The notes below the pieces were generated by a model. It had not been told where the DNA came from. It searched no databases and was given only the letters and a program-made list of their open reading frames with translations. The translations under genes were made by a program, and so were the position numbers. From NCBI GenBank assembly GCA_026692885.1, contig JAPLNJ010000559.1, positions 1 to 29,431 on the forward strand: a stretch of DNA of 29,431 nucleotides, given 5' to 3'. This DNA comes from Planctomycetota bacterium (lineage in GTDB: Bacteria; Planctomycetota; Planctomycetia; Pirellulales; Pirellulaceae). Of the stretch, positions 15,190-24,172 are shown in pieces; the stretch's first letter is position 1, and each line of letters starts with the position of its first letter.

Positions 15190-18100
15190 TTACTCGACAA
15201 TCACCCGGAACCCCGTGTTGTAGACCCGCTGCCAGGCCGGATAGCCCAGACGGTAGGTCGAGGTCGCACGGAAAGGCCGGTCGTGCCACGAACCGCCGCG
15301 GACGACCTTCAGGCCCTCGCCGCCAGCATTGCGGCCGTCGGCGTCGTTGTAGGGATAGGTCTTGTAGTCCGATCGCGTCCACTCGGCCACGTTGCCGTGC
15401 ATGTCGTAGAGGCCCCACAAGTTTGGCTGGTAGCTGCCCACCTTGGCCAGATGGAGAATTCCGTCGTTCGACCGCGGGTCCTTCAGTTCGAAGTCCACCT
15501 GAGGGTCCGGGTTGGGGATAGGTTTGGGATTCACGCCTTTGACGGCCATCTGCTTGACGGCGACATCTGCCAGGTTGGCAAATTTCGCGAAGTCGGCGTC
15601 CAGGTCGCCGAACCACAGCGGCATGTCGGTCCTGGCGTGGCACGCCCATTCCCACTGGGCCTCCGTGGGCAGAGTGACTTTGCGGCCCGTCTTCCTCGAC
15701 AGCCACCGGCAGAACACCATCGCCTTCTGCCACGAAACACGGATCACCGGATACCGCATATCGTTCATGTAGTACCCGCGCATGACCTGGTCCTTGTAAT
15801 GCATGTCGTAGACGCCGTTGAGGTATTCGGGATCGAACTGCCGGTACTGCTCCAGCGTCACCTCGGTCGCGTCCATGAAGAACGGCTTGTCGATCTTCAC
15901 GCGGCAGATCGGCTGCTCGGCCGCGGTCTCCTGGTTGCTACCCATGGAGAACTCGCCGGCCGGGATGCTCACCAGCTTCATCGTCACTCCGTCGCCGAGG
16001 TCAAACTCCAGCGACTTCTGCTTCCCCTTGTGGATCACGGCAGGTTGAGGCGGAACGATCGCCCGCTCGTGAGGCTTCGGCAAGATGCTCTTCGCCGGCT
16101 TCTTGTAGGGATCCACGACCTGCTCGGGATCGAAGTCGTCGCCGGCGTACTTCTTTCTCAGTTCTTTCCGCCGAGCGAGGATTTGCGGATCTGCTCCCGC
16201 CTCGGACCAGGAGGCAAGGTACGGCGAGTTCAAGTCGATCCAGGTGATCAAGCGGTCCCAGGCAGCCTGGTCGAGTTGCACGCCGTGGTGCCCCTTCTGG
16301 AGCATCTGCACCAACTCGCTCGTGTCGGCGTGGAACTCCAGCGGCGTGAGCAGGTGGTAGTCGCCCTCGGGCCCGTTGCGGCGGACGTAGGGGTGCAGCG
16401 TCTGGTGGGCGGCTTTCGGGCTGGACAAATCGGGAATACCGCACTCGGCGAATTTCCTGCCCGTGTTCGGCCCGGTGCCGATGATCCGGTCGGCCACTTG
16501 GTAGCGGCCCGCCTTGTCGCGTCCGTCGGGGGTCAGGTTCTTCGAGCCGTCGTGGCAGCCCACGCAGTACTTGTCCAATACCGGCTGGACCTCGCGCTGG
16601 AAGCCGAATCCCCGCACGGGGCCGTAGAACGGTCGGATTTCGCTCGGCTGACGGAGCATGGCGGAGGCCGGCCGGGGCAAGGGAGCCGTGTTCTGGCTTT
16701 CGTGGCAACCGACGCAAAAGAGCCGCTCGCCGGGCATGGCGACCGTCCAACTCCGCATCAGCTGCAGGGCCTTGCCATCCTGATCCAACGGCTGCACGGA
16801 GAACGGCGTGTTGGCCGGCACCTTGAAGCTGGCCGAACCGTCCTCATCGACGGGTACGGTCCCGAGAATCTGCTTGGCATCCCATCCGGCCTCCATGCCC
16901 ATCGAGTAGTGGCCGCCCTTGTGTCGCGGGCCAAACTCGTAACGGTAGAGGCGGAGGCTCTTGACCGCGCCGCGCGGCACGCCCTTCAGCCCCGGGCCCT
17001 CGTAGACGTCGTTAATCAGCACCGTGGCGTCCTTGCTGCGGAGGTCGATTCGATCAGGCATCCGGGGGGGCCGGTTCGTCTGGCGCAGCGGGATCGGCTC
17101 GAAGTATCCCGCCTTGCGGTCGACCTTCTTCAAGCACAGCATGTTGTCGAACACGTCGACGAGGTAGATCGAGTTCCCGGTCATGGCCAGGAAGTACTTG
17201 TCGCTCAGCGGATAGGGGTGATAGAACATCGGGCTGTAGGCCGAGGCCAGGTTATCGAGGACCAGCGGCTCCACGGGCTTGCCGTGGCCGGTAATCAGTT
17301 GCACCGCTCCGTCGGCCTCGTAGCGTCCCTTCGCAACGTCGAAGAGGCACAGCGCCCCGCCCTTGGGGTTGCTGTGGTGCCCGGTGATCGTCGAGATGAA
17401 CATGGTCGGGTATCCCGGAATCTGCCGGGCGAAGAACATGCTGTTGGGCCAATAGGAATTGCTGCCGTAGAAGGCCTTCTGGTCTGTGCCGTCCGGGTTC
17501 ATCGTCATCAGCACGCGGCTGTAATAGTGGGCCGAGTCGGTGTACTCCCAGCGGGTGTACATGACGCGCCCGTTCTCCATGATGCTCGGATACCAACTGG
17601 CGTCCTGGTCGAAGGTGATCCTTCGGACTCCTGTCCCGTCGGCGTTCATGCGGTAGAGGTTCGCGACGTAGGACTTGCCGCCCACGCACGGGACGCCCTC
17701 GTAGCTGGCGGTGGAGGCGAAGATGATCCGTTCGTCCGGCAGGTAGCAGGCGTCGTAGCAGTCGACGTCGCGGCCCATGTCGGGCGAGACCACGCGCGGC
17801 TCGCCGCGTTTCTGCCCCGTGGCGGGATCGATCGTCAACTCGAAGACGGCATAGCCCTTGCCTTTCCCCGGCGCCTCGCTCAAGGTGTTCATGTCGCGGT
17901 GCGAAGTGAACAACACCCGGTCGGCATCGAAGTGGAGATCCACGTCGCCGACGAACTTGCCGCCGCCGGGCTGATACACGACCTTGACCTCGCCGTCGTA
18001 GATCGGGGACATCACCACCAACTCGTCGTCGTAGTCTCCGGCCGACCCGCAGGAAGCCTGGGTTTGCCAGTTGGCCGCAAAGCGCTTGCCCTTGCGGCTG

Positions 18101-18594
18101 CGGACCATCAGCAGGTGGTCGAAATCCAAGAGCGGGTTGGCCAGCAGCGCGTCCTTCTTCAGCGCCTCGAATTCCTCGGAGCGATCGCTCTGGATGGTTT
18201 CCAGCCGTTTGAGGAACTCCTTGCCTTGGGGGTACTTGTCGCCGTAGGTGGCGATCAGATCCTCGATGGCAAGCTCGAGCGACTGGCGGTTGCCTGCGCC
18301 GGCCGCGCGGTGCCCACCTGCCGTCAGCGGCCCGTTGAGCACGCCGCGATTGGCTGCCTTCGCCTGCTCCTGCTCGGCGAGGGCCGCCGCCGCGCTCGGA
18401 TCACGCGCGGCGCCGCGGCGAGCGCCCTTGCTGCCCTCCACGGCGGTGGCCTCCCGAGCTTTCCGCTTGTCTCCGTTGCGTTTGACAGTTACGGACTTCT
18501 CTTCGACGGGCGCGGCCCCAGCGGCCCCCGCGACCGTCACAGCGACCAAGACAATGCATGCAAGTCGTTTCACCATCTGGATGGAGTACTTCAT
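15190..18594 (-). CDS. HzsA-like propeller / cytochrome c / SUMF1-like secreted protein
   Basis: 1134 aa. The start is set at the ATG at 18594, with GGGAG upstream, opening a signal peptide (VKRLACIVLVAVTVAGAAGA). Residues about 30-105 are a basic, low-complexity linker. Residues 150-620 form a TolB-like beta-propeller related to the middle of hydrazine synthase alpha-like proteins (MNADGTGVRRITFDQDASWY, MNPDGTDQKAF). Two c-type heme motifs follow, CVGCH at 627-631 and 677-681, with intervening cytochrome-like sequence to about 790. Residues 860-1134 are a SUMF1/FGE-like domain (KLVSIPAGEFSMGS, LPTEAQWEWA, GLYDMHGNVAEWT, VVRGGSW.DRP). The Cys pair that formylglycine-generating enzymes use after GGS is absent (WHDRPFRATSTYR), so it should not be read as the maturase for the neighbouring sulfatases. 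A redox or binding role is likely. It is last in the operon, 50 bases after the sulfatase. Confidence 0.88.
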   Translation of the reverse strand: MKYSIQMVKRLACIVLVAVTVAGAAGAAPVEEKSVTVKRNGDKRKAREATAVEGSKGARRGAARDPSAAAALAEQEQAKAANRGVLNGPLTAGGHRAAGAGNRQSLELAIEDLIATYGDKYPQGKEFLKRLETIQSDRSEEFEALKKDALLANPLLDFDHLLMVRSRKGKRFAANWQTQASCGSAGDYDDELVVMSPIYDGEVKVVYQPGGGKFVGDVDLHFDADRVLFTSHRDMNTLSEAPGKGKGYAVFELTIDPATGQKRGEPRVVSPDMGRDVDCYDACYLPDERIIFASTASYEGVPCVGGKSYVANLYRMNADGTGVRRITFDQDASWYPSIMENGRVMYTRWEYTDSAHYYSRVLMTMNPDGTDQKAFYGSNSYWPNSMFFARQIPGYPTMFISTITGHHSNPKGGALCLFDVAKGRYEADGAVQLITGHGKPVEPLVLDNLASAYSPMFYHPYPLSDKYFLAMTGNSIYLVDVFDNMLCLKKVDRKAGYFEPIPLRQTNRPPRMPDRIDLRSKDATVLINDVYEGPGLKGVPRGAVKSLRLYRYEFGPRHKGGHYSMGMEAGWDAKQILGTVPVDEDGSASFKVPANTPFSVQPLDQDGKALQLMRSWTVAMPGERLFCVGCHESQNTAPLPRPASAMLRQPSEIRPFYGPVRGFGFQREVQPVLDKYCVGCHDGSKNLTPDGRDKAGRYQVADRIIGTGPNTGRKFAECGIPDLSSPKAAHQTLHPYVRRNGPEGDYHLLTPLEFHADTSELVQMLQKGHHGVQLDQAAWDRLITWIDLNSPYLASWSEAGADPQILARRKELRKKYAGDDFDPEQVVDPYKKPAKSILPKPHERAIVPPQPAVIHKGKQKSLEFDLGDGVTMKLVSIPAGEFSMGSNQETAAEQPICRVKIDKPFFMDATEVTLEQYRQFDPEYLNGVYDMHYKDQVMRGYYMNDMRYPVIRVSWQKAMVFCRWLSRKTGRKVTLPTEAQWEWACHARTDMPLWFGDLDADFAKFANLADVAVKQMAVKGVNPKPIPNPDPQVDFELKDPRSNDGILHLAKVGSYQPNLWGLYDMHGNVAEWTRSDYKTYPYNDADGRNAGGEGLKVVRGGSWHDRPFRATSTYRLGYPAWQRVYNTGFRVIVE

Positions 18595-18644
18595 TTCGAG
18601 CTCCCGAATAGTTTGGGGTTGTCTGGGGATTGCCTGCGTCGCCT

Positions 18645-20558
18645 TCATTTTGCCTGGTCTAGCGGGACGCTGCGGACGCGGATGTCGGTAAAGAGTTCCG
18701 TGTCGTTGATCTTGCGGCTGAGCGTGTCCTTGGCATTGGCCCAGACCGGCACGATGTTCCCGTCGGCACGGCGGATGCGGAGATTGTCGAGGCGAATCCT
18801 GTAGGTGCCGGCCTTCCCGCCGGTGAAAACGAGGCCATGATGGCTGAGGGGGCCCGGCGCGAAACTGCACAAACCGATGACACGGTGCTCCCACTGGCCC
18901 TGCGGGACCCGCGTTTCGGGGCCTGTCGCTTGCTCGCGACCGAACTGATCCACCCCTTCGCCGCGTTTGAACAGCGGCGTGATGCCCTTGCTCGCGTTGC
19001 CTTGGAGCGGTGAATAGAAGAACCCGCGGGGCAGGCTCCCGGGCGCCACGGAGACGTCGAATTCGATCCAGTCCGTTGCCTCCTGGAAAAAGTCACGCGT
19101 CGCAATCGGAACGACGAGACGGTCCTTCGGCTTCGCCTTGCCGGAGACGGTCACCGTGACTTCAAGAACCTCGCCTTCGGGCGCTGGCCTGGCGTTATAC
19201 TTCGCAGGAGATGGCCGATGCGTCAGCGCCGCGCCAAGCGACTCGGCCCAGGCATCCATCTTCGTCGTCAGCGACTTCACCACTTCGGGATGCATGTCGG
19301 CGACGTTCTTGGTTTCGCCAATGTCGCCGCGGATGTCGTAAAGCTCAGCGTGATCGAAGAACCGATGCAGCCGCCAATCCGCCGTGCGGATCGCGTCCTC
19401 GTTGTGCCATGCCCAGTAATAGCTCTCGACCGGGCTGGCCGTTCCGTCGCGCAAGGCGGGCCAGATGCTCTTTCCGTCCAGCGGACGCGTCACAGGCATC
19501 TGCAAACCGGCCATCGCCATCAACGTTGGGAACATGTCCAGCGCCCCGCACAAGCCATCCCAGCGGCGACCGGCGAGTCTGCCTTTCGGCCAGTGGATGA
19601 CCGTGGGCAAATGCGTGCCGCCTTCGAAGATCGTGTGCTTGCCGCCGCGGAACGGGACATTGCTGCCTTCCTTCGTCGCACCGTTGTCGCTGGTGAACAC
19701 GACGATGGTGTTGTCACGCAGGCCGAGCTTATCGATCTCGGCGAGGATGGCGGCGACGTTCTTGTCCATCGCCTGCACCATCGCGGCATAGACGCGTTTG
19801 GTTTCGTCCGTTACCTTCGCATCCACGCCCGCCAGGTCTGAGTCCTTCGCCTGCAACGGCGCATGGACGATGTGAAACGGCACATAGCAGAAGAACGGCC
19901 GATCCTTGTTTTCGCGGAGGAATTCCAGGACGTGCCCGGTGATCAGGTCCTCGGTGTAGCCGATGTCTTGCGGCCGGTATTCGCGGTTGTGCCACCAACT
20001 GACCGGGCCGCGTCCCTGCACGGTTCGCCGCGTAAAGTAATCCGCGCCGCCGCCGTAATAGACCCAGGCTTCCTCGAAACCATGTTCATTCACGCCGAGG
20101 CCGCCCTGGAGTTTCTTATTCGGCATCGTCTTCCAAACCTCCTCGAACGCGCGACGATACTCCGGCGTGTCGGGGTCCGCGCCGTTATGCCACTTGCCGA
20201 AGATGCCCGTGCGATACCCGTGCGCTCGGAACGCTTCGCCGATGGTGGTTTCCTCCCGGGCGAGTTCTCCGCCCGTTTCCGGCCCTGTGCCGACGCGGAA
20301 GGGGTGCCGCCCCGTCAGCAGCATCGCGCGCGTCGGCGAGCAGACGCACCAGCCCATGAAGTTGTCGAGCCGGACGCCTTCCTTGAACAGTTGGTCCAGA
20401 CGCGGCGTCGGAATGCCGCCGCCATTCGTGCGGAGGTCGCCCCAACCCAGGTCGTCGGCAACGAGATACACGATGTTCGGCTTGGAGGCATCGGCCGCCC
20501 GAACAGGCGCGGCCGGTGTGAGAAGCAGTAGGGAAAGGAGGGCAATGATGTGTTTCAC
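18645..20558 (-). CDS. Secreted sulfatase with C-terminal beta extension
   Basis: 637 aa from a GTG at 20558, with GGAG about eight bases upstream and an immediate signal peptide (VKHIIALLSLLLLTPAAP). VADDLGWGD at 33-41 supplies the metal ligands and CSPTR at 73-77 the formylglycine site. GIFGKWHNG and FTSDNGA complete the sulfatase core, which ends near residue 470. The extra 165 residues form a beta-rich domain (LEVTVTVSGKAKP, DWIEFDVSVAPGS, YRIRLDNLRIRR) with a carbohydrate-binding-module layout, not normal for the family. It is the only fully intact sulfatase of the operon and lies 37 bases after the interrupted one. It is expected to remove sulfate esters from an extracellular polymer; the linkage is unknown. 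Confidence 0.92.
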   Translation of the reverse strand: MKHIIALLSLLLLTPAAPVRAADASKPNIVYLVADDLGWGDLRTNGGGIPTPRLDQLFKEGVRLDNFMGWCVCSPTRAMLLTGRHPFRVGTGPETGGELAREETTIGEAFRAHGYRTGIFGKWHNGADPDTPEYRRAFEEVWKTMPNKKLQGGLGVNEHGFEEAWVYYGGGADYFTRRTVQGRGPVSWWHNREYRPQDIGYTEDLITGHVLEFLRENKDRPFFCYVPFHIVHAPLQAKDSDLAGVDAKVTDETKRVYAAMVQAMDKNVAAILAEIDKLGLRDNTIVVFTSDNGATKEGSNVPFRGGKHTIFEGGTHLPTVIHWPKGRLAGRRWDGLCGALDMFPTLMAMAGLQMPVTRPLDGKSIWPALRDGTASPVESYYWAWHNEDAIRTADWRLHRFFDHAELYDIRGDIGETKNVADMHPEVVKSLTTKMDAWAESLGAALTHRPSPAKYNARPAPEGEVLEVTVTVSGKAKPKDRLVVPIATRDFFQEATDWIEFDVSVAPGSLPRGFFYSPLQGNASKGITPLFKRGEGVDQFGREQATGPETRVPQGQWEHRVIGLCSFAPGPLSHHGLVFTGGKAGTYRIRLDNLRIRRADGNIVPVWANAKDTLSRKINDTELFTDIRVRSVPLDQAK

Positions 20559-20595
20559 GCGGGTTCTCCGGGCGGGCGTTTCGAAATCGCAGTTA

Positions 20596-22140
20596 TCACG
20601 GTGTTGTCGTCACGGCTCTTCCCTGTTTCTTGCGACGTTCTTTTTTCCCGTTCTTGGCCGCGACATCCGCGGTGGACGTCTCCTGCCGATTCATTCGCTT
20701 GAGCAGCTTTGCGTCTGGTTCGCCGCCGAACTGTTTCCAGTAAACTTCCTTGAACGGATTCACCTTGGGTCCCACGACGTTCTCGTTCACGAGCAAGGAC
20801 TGCACTTCATTCCACCATTGATCGTAGGCGACGCGGAGCTTCGCAACCACGTCGGGATGCGCGCCAATGACGTTCTCTGTCTCACCGGGGTCGGCCTTCA
20901 GATCGTAGAGTTCCTTGTTGTTGACCAGCGTGAAGCGGGAGTTTTGAATGGCGCACTTGGCGAATTTGGACTCGGCTGCCTGCCCTTTTCCCCAGCGACC
21001 GACGTGATGCACGAGCGTGCGGTCGGGCCACTCGGCTTTGGGATTGGTCAGCAGCGGCAGCAGGCTGCGTCCTTCGACCTGGCTCTTCACTTCCCCAGGT
21101 AACTTCGCGCCGGTGAGTTCTGCGAGCGTGGGGAAAATGTCGATGTGCGCGCTCAAGGCGTCGCACTCGGCACCGGCGGGAATGCCGCCGCCAGGCCAGC
21201 GGAAAAACGCCACCGCCCGCGTGCCGCCCTGATACGGTGTGCCTTTGCCACCGTGCAGACCCGCATTGAATATCTTCGTGCCCGCGGTGCCACCATTGTC
21301 GCCAGTGAAGTAAATCACCAGCGTGTTCTGAGCGATGCCCCATTCCTCGATCTTCCGCAGCAGCACGCCAAAATTCGTATCAATATTCTCCACCATGCCC
21401 AGGAACTTGGCTGTTCCCTCTTGAACACCGGGCTGGCCGAGATACTGCTTGTAGTATTCTTCCGGCACGACGTGCGGGCCGTGTGCGGCGTTGAGCGGGA
21501 TGTAGGCAAAGAAGGGCTGTTTGCCCGAACGCGCGCCGTCCATCCATTTGATTGCCTGACTGAAGAACAGGTCCGTGCAATAGCCCTTGGTCTTCTCGAA
21601 TTTGCCGTTATGCCAGAGCGCCGGGTCAATGTTCGTGTTGCCCGGTGCGTCGCCGCAGGAGCCGGGTTAGGTCTGGCCGATGCCGCCACCGCCGTGGATA
21701 TAGACCTCGTCGAATCCCCGATTCTCGGGCCGATACGCTTCCTCGTCGCCGAGATGCCACTTGCCGAAGATGCCCGTCGTATAACCGACGGACTTGAGCA
21801 TCTGCGCGAAAGTGAAGGTCTTCAAGCTCATCCGCTCCCGCTCATGGATGGTATGTGTCACGCCATTCTTGAATTCATGCCGTCCGCTCAGCAGCGATGA
21901 GCGACACGGCGAGCAGGTGGGACTGACGTGGAATTGCCTAAACGTCAGACACTCTTTTTTGAATTGATCCACACTCGGCGTGTGGATGACGGGATTGCCC
22001 AGGCACGCGTAATCGCCAACGCCGACGTCGTCGGGCATGACGAGGATGATGTTCGGTTTCGCTGTCGGGGCGCCATGCAACGCGGCCAGCGGCGCCAGCA
22101 GCAGGGCGACCAAGAGCAAGATGATGTGTTGACGTTTCAT
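20596..22140 (-). pseudogene. Secreted sulfatase interrupted by an in-frame TAA
   Basis: A 514-codon sulfatase frame from the ATG at 22140 (signal peptide MKRQHIILLLVALLLAPLAA) to 20596. It is broken only by a TAA at 21669-21667 after GGGGIGQT. The same frame continues with PGSCGDAPGNTNIDPALWHN and the whole second half: FFAYIPLNAAHGPH, YFTGDNGG, HGGKGTPYQGGTRA, HIDIFPTL. Related sulfatases have Tyr where the stop sits, so one substitution (TAT or TAC to TAA) explains it. PDDVGVGD and CSPCR near residue 80 are intact. The C-terminus is a basic tail (KNGKKERRKKQGR). It could be a recent pseudogene, a sequencing error, or a site of readthrough. The 157-aa product of the first part alone would be inactive. 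Confidence 0.85.
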
Positions 22141-22193
22141 CGATTGTTGCCTCAATGCGGTTGTGTGTTCACAATGGTGTCGAGGTTGGTGAG

Positions 22194-24068
22194 TCATTTC
22201 TTTTCCGCCCCTGCTTTATTTTTCCTTTCTCCCTTTTTGGCCTTGTCGCGATTTCCGCCCTTTCCATATTTGGTGCCTTTCGCATAGCCGGGGAATGCTC
22301 GCACATTGGTGGGGGGGCGCAGCGCCGGAAGCTCCTGCTCACCGCGGTGAACTTCGATGAGGCTGAAGATGTCGTCCTTGGCGTCCGTGTTCACGAGAGC
22401 CAAGTCAGCGCCTTTGATTCCATCATGGCGGAGGACGGCGTCTGGCAGGGTGACGACCTCATGGTGCCATTGCTTGTCCCCTTTGCCAATGACTGACATC
22501 GCGGTCTTCATGGTCGGGGTGCCGGCATCGTAATCCAGCTTCCAGGTGGAGCCTTCCTGTCCGTCATACCAGACGACGGTTATCGACATAGCTTTGGGCC
22601 GGGCGTCTTGGGAGAAGCCGTCATGCAGCTTGAAATACATCGCATCCTTGCCGGAGGCATGCGCGAAGCCGCGCGCAAACCGGGAGTAGATGGAGGACGT
22701 CGGGGTGATAGGGCCGCCGACGCGCCAGAGCGGGATGGAGGTGGCATCAGCATCGATCTGGGCGAGCAACCGAGAGTAGTTGTCCGGCCAGATATCCCAG
22801 CCCACGTCATTGAATCCGGTTTGATCGCCCCGCTGTTGGACCTGCCCCATCGTCAGGGCAGCTTTATCATCCACACGGGCGCCATACTTTGCATATTCGG
22901 CGCAGATCTTCAGCATGCGATCCACGTTTCCGTGGGAGGCCTTCCCGAACTTCGCCTCCGGATAAGCCTTGGTATCGGCGGCATCCAAGCCCTTGTGCAA
23001 GGCGCAGAACGCATCGGTGGCGCTCGCCGGATAAATCTGCCCGGCATAGCGATTGAAAAAGTTGAAGGAATAGTCGAAGCCCTGTTCCTTGCTCGCTTCG
23101 ATGGCGCTCTTGGTGACGTCCCAGACGCTCTGGCCCGAGTTCAGGGCGTTCACCGCGCCCCAATAGAAGTTGAGCGGAACATTGAGCTGATACCACGGTC
23201 TCGTCCAAGTTTGATCCATCTCTGACCGGGCAAAGACCCTGGGCTCTTTGGGATCGACAAGGTAGCGTTGCCAGGTGTTCACCGTGGTTCGCTCGCCGCT
23301 CAAATGATGTCCGCGCGAGAGAGCACCGGCTTTAGTGCCAAAACCTCCGGTGATGTGGCTGGTGACCCATTTCCATTCTTCCGGGTTCTTTCCTTCGCCG
23401 TCTTCGTCATCGCCGGTAATGGAAGCAAAAAGCAGGCTGATTTTCGGGTCAGGACCTTGATCGAAAAGCTTGGCATACAACGCGAATGTCTCCAATCGGA
23501 AGCCGCGCCATTCAGGGGAGCTCTTGGGCAAGTCGTACTTGCGGTCACGCGCCTTGCCTTTGTAGGGAGTCTCATCACCGGTGCAGCCCGTCTTGATCTG
23601 GATAAAGGCAATGCGCTCCTGTCGGTCCTTGGGGTAGCTGCGAATGTGTTTGGCGACTTCTGTGATGAAGCGGGTGTAGCACGTTTTGTATTCGGGAGAG
23701 AGGTAGTAAGGGTAGCAGGGAAACTTGCCCTTGTGCTTTGTGTCATCCGTCACCACCCTGGGGACACCTTTTTCATAAACCCAATTCGGCGTTTGCGGAC
23801 CGGCCTCAAAGGAGAAGTAAAGCGAGGTCTTGTTCTTATAAACGGTCTCAATCGCCTGATCCATCGCGCTCCAGTCATAGACCCCCGGCTGTTTCTCCAC
23901 ACTATCCCAAGGTGCATCGCACGACGTTCCTTTTAGAAAGGAATACTCTTTGGGATCCTTGGTCTCACCCCGATCCCATACGCCGAAAGAACTTGGAAGG
24001 GGTTCGGCTTTTAGCTCTGCCAGCGGCGCGAGCAGCAGGGCGGTTACGAGTGTGAATGTGTGTTTCAT
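22194..24068 (-). CDS. Secreted glycoside-hydrolase-like protein, GH42-type barrel
   Basis: 624 aa from the ATG at 24068. That start has AAAGGA upstream and an immediate signal peptide (MKHTFTLVTALLLAPLAE); seven extra codons upstream are less likely. The N-terminal half has the layout of a TIM-barrel beta-galactosidase-type enzyme: KGTSCDAPWDSVEKQPGVYD and DWSAMDQAIETVYKN, the usual 'who rides with the strand 1-2 helix' pattern, then YLSPEYKTCYTRFI and FIQIKTGCTGDETPYKG, where the Glu of GDE is a candidate acid/base. The nucleophile is not certain. The last 150 residues are beta-rich. The protein ends in a Lys-rich tail (GGNRDKAKKGERKNKAGAEK). A sugar backbone of a sulfated polymer is the likely substrate, from its neighbours only. 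Confidence 0.75.
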   Translation of the reverse strand: MKHTFTLVTALLLAPLAELKAEPLPSSFGVWDRGETKDPKEYSFLKGTSCDAPWDSVEKQPGVYDWSAMDQAIETVYKNKTSLYFSFEAGPQTPNWVYEKGVPRVVTDDTKHKGKFPCYPYYLSPEYKTCYTRFITEVAKHIRSYPKDRQERIAFIQIKTGCTGDETPYKGKARDRKYDLPKSSPEWRGFRLETFALYAKLFDQGPDPKISLLFASITGDDEDGEGKNPEEWKWVTSHITGGFGTKAGALSRGHHLSGERTTVNTWQRYLVDPKEPRVFARSEMDQTWTRPWYQLNVPLNFYWGAVNALNSGQSVWDVTKSAIEASKEQGFDYSFNFFNRYAGQIYPASATDAFCALHKGLDAADTKAYPEAKFGKASHGNVDRMLKICAEYAKYGARVDDKAALTMGQVQQRGDQTGFNDVGWDIWPDNYSRLLAQIDADATSIPLWRVGGPITPTSSIYSRFARGFAHASGKDAMYFKLHDGFSQDARPKAMSITVVWYDGQEGSTWKLDYDAGTPTMKTAMSVIGKGDKQWHHEVVTLPDAVLRHDGIKGADLALVNTDAKDDIFSLIEVHRGEQELPALRPPTNVRAFPGYAKGTKYGKGGNRDKAKKGERKNKAGAEKK

Positions 24069-24172
24069 GGTCGTTCCTTTCGTTTTCATTTGATTCGTCA
24101 GTTCCAGGCAGTGGAAAATTCACTCTTCTGAGTTTTCAACCATAGCAAATTCATAGGCGCGAATCCTCACGG

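Noticed and set aside
15190..18594. Reading the gene as a true hydrazine synthase subunit (anammox)
   Set aside because: Only the propeller and heme motifs are similar. It is fused to a SUMF1-like domain and sits among sulfatases, with no other anammox genes in the window.
14968..18804. A 1278-codon open frame on the plus strand
   Set aside because: It is a shadow of the HzsA-like gene on the minus strand. Its translation is Arg/His/Val-rich with no domains, whereas the minus strand has a signal peptide, CxxCH motifs and a SUMF1-like domain.
21667..21669. Selenocysteine or programmed recoding at the sulfatase stop
   Set aside because: The codon is TAA, not TGA, and no downstream stem-loop of the SECIS kind was noticed. 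A nonsense change of a Tyr codon is simpler.
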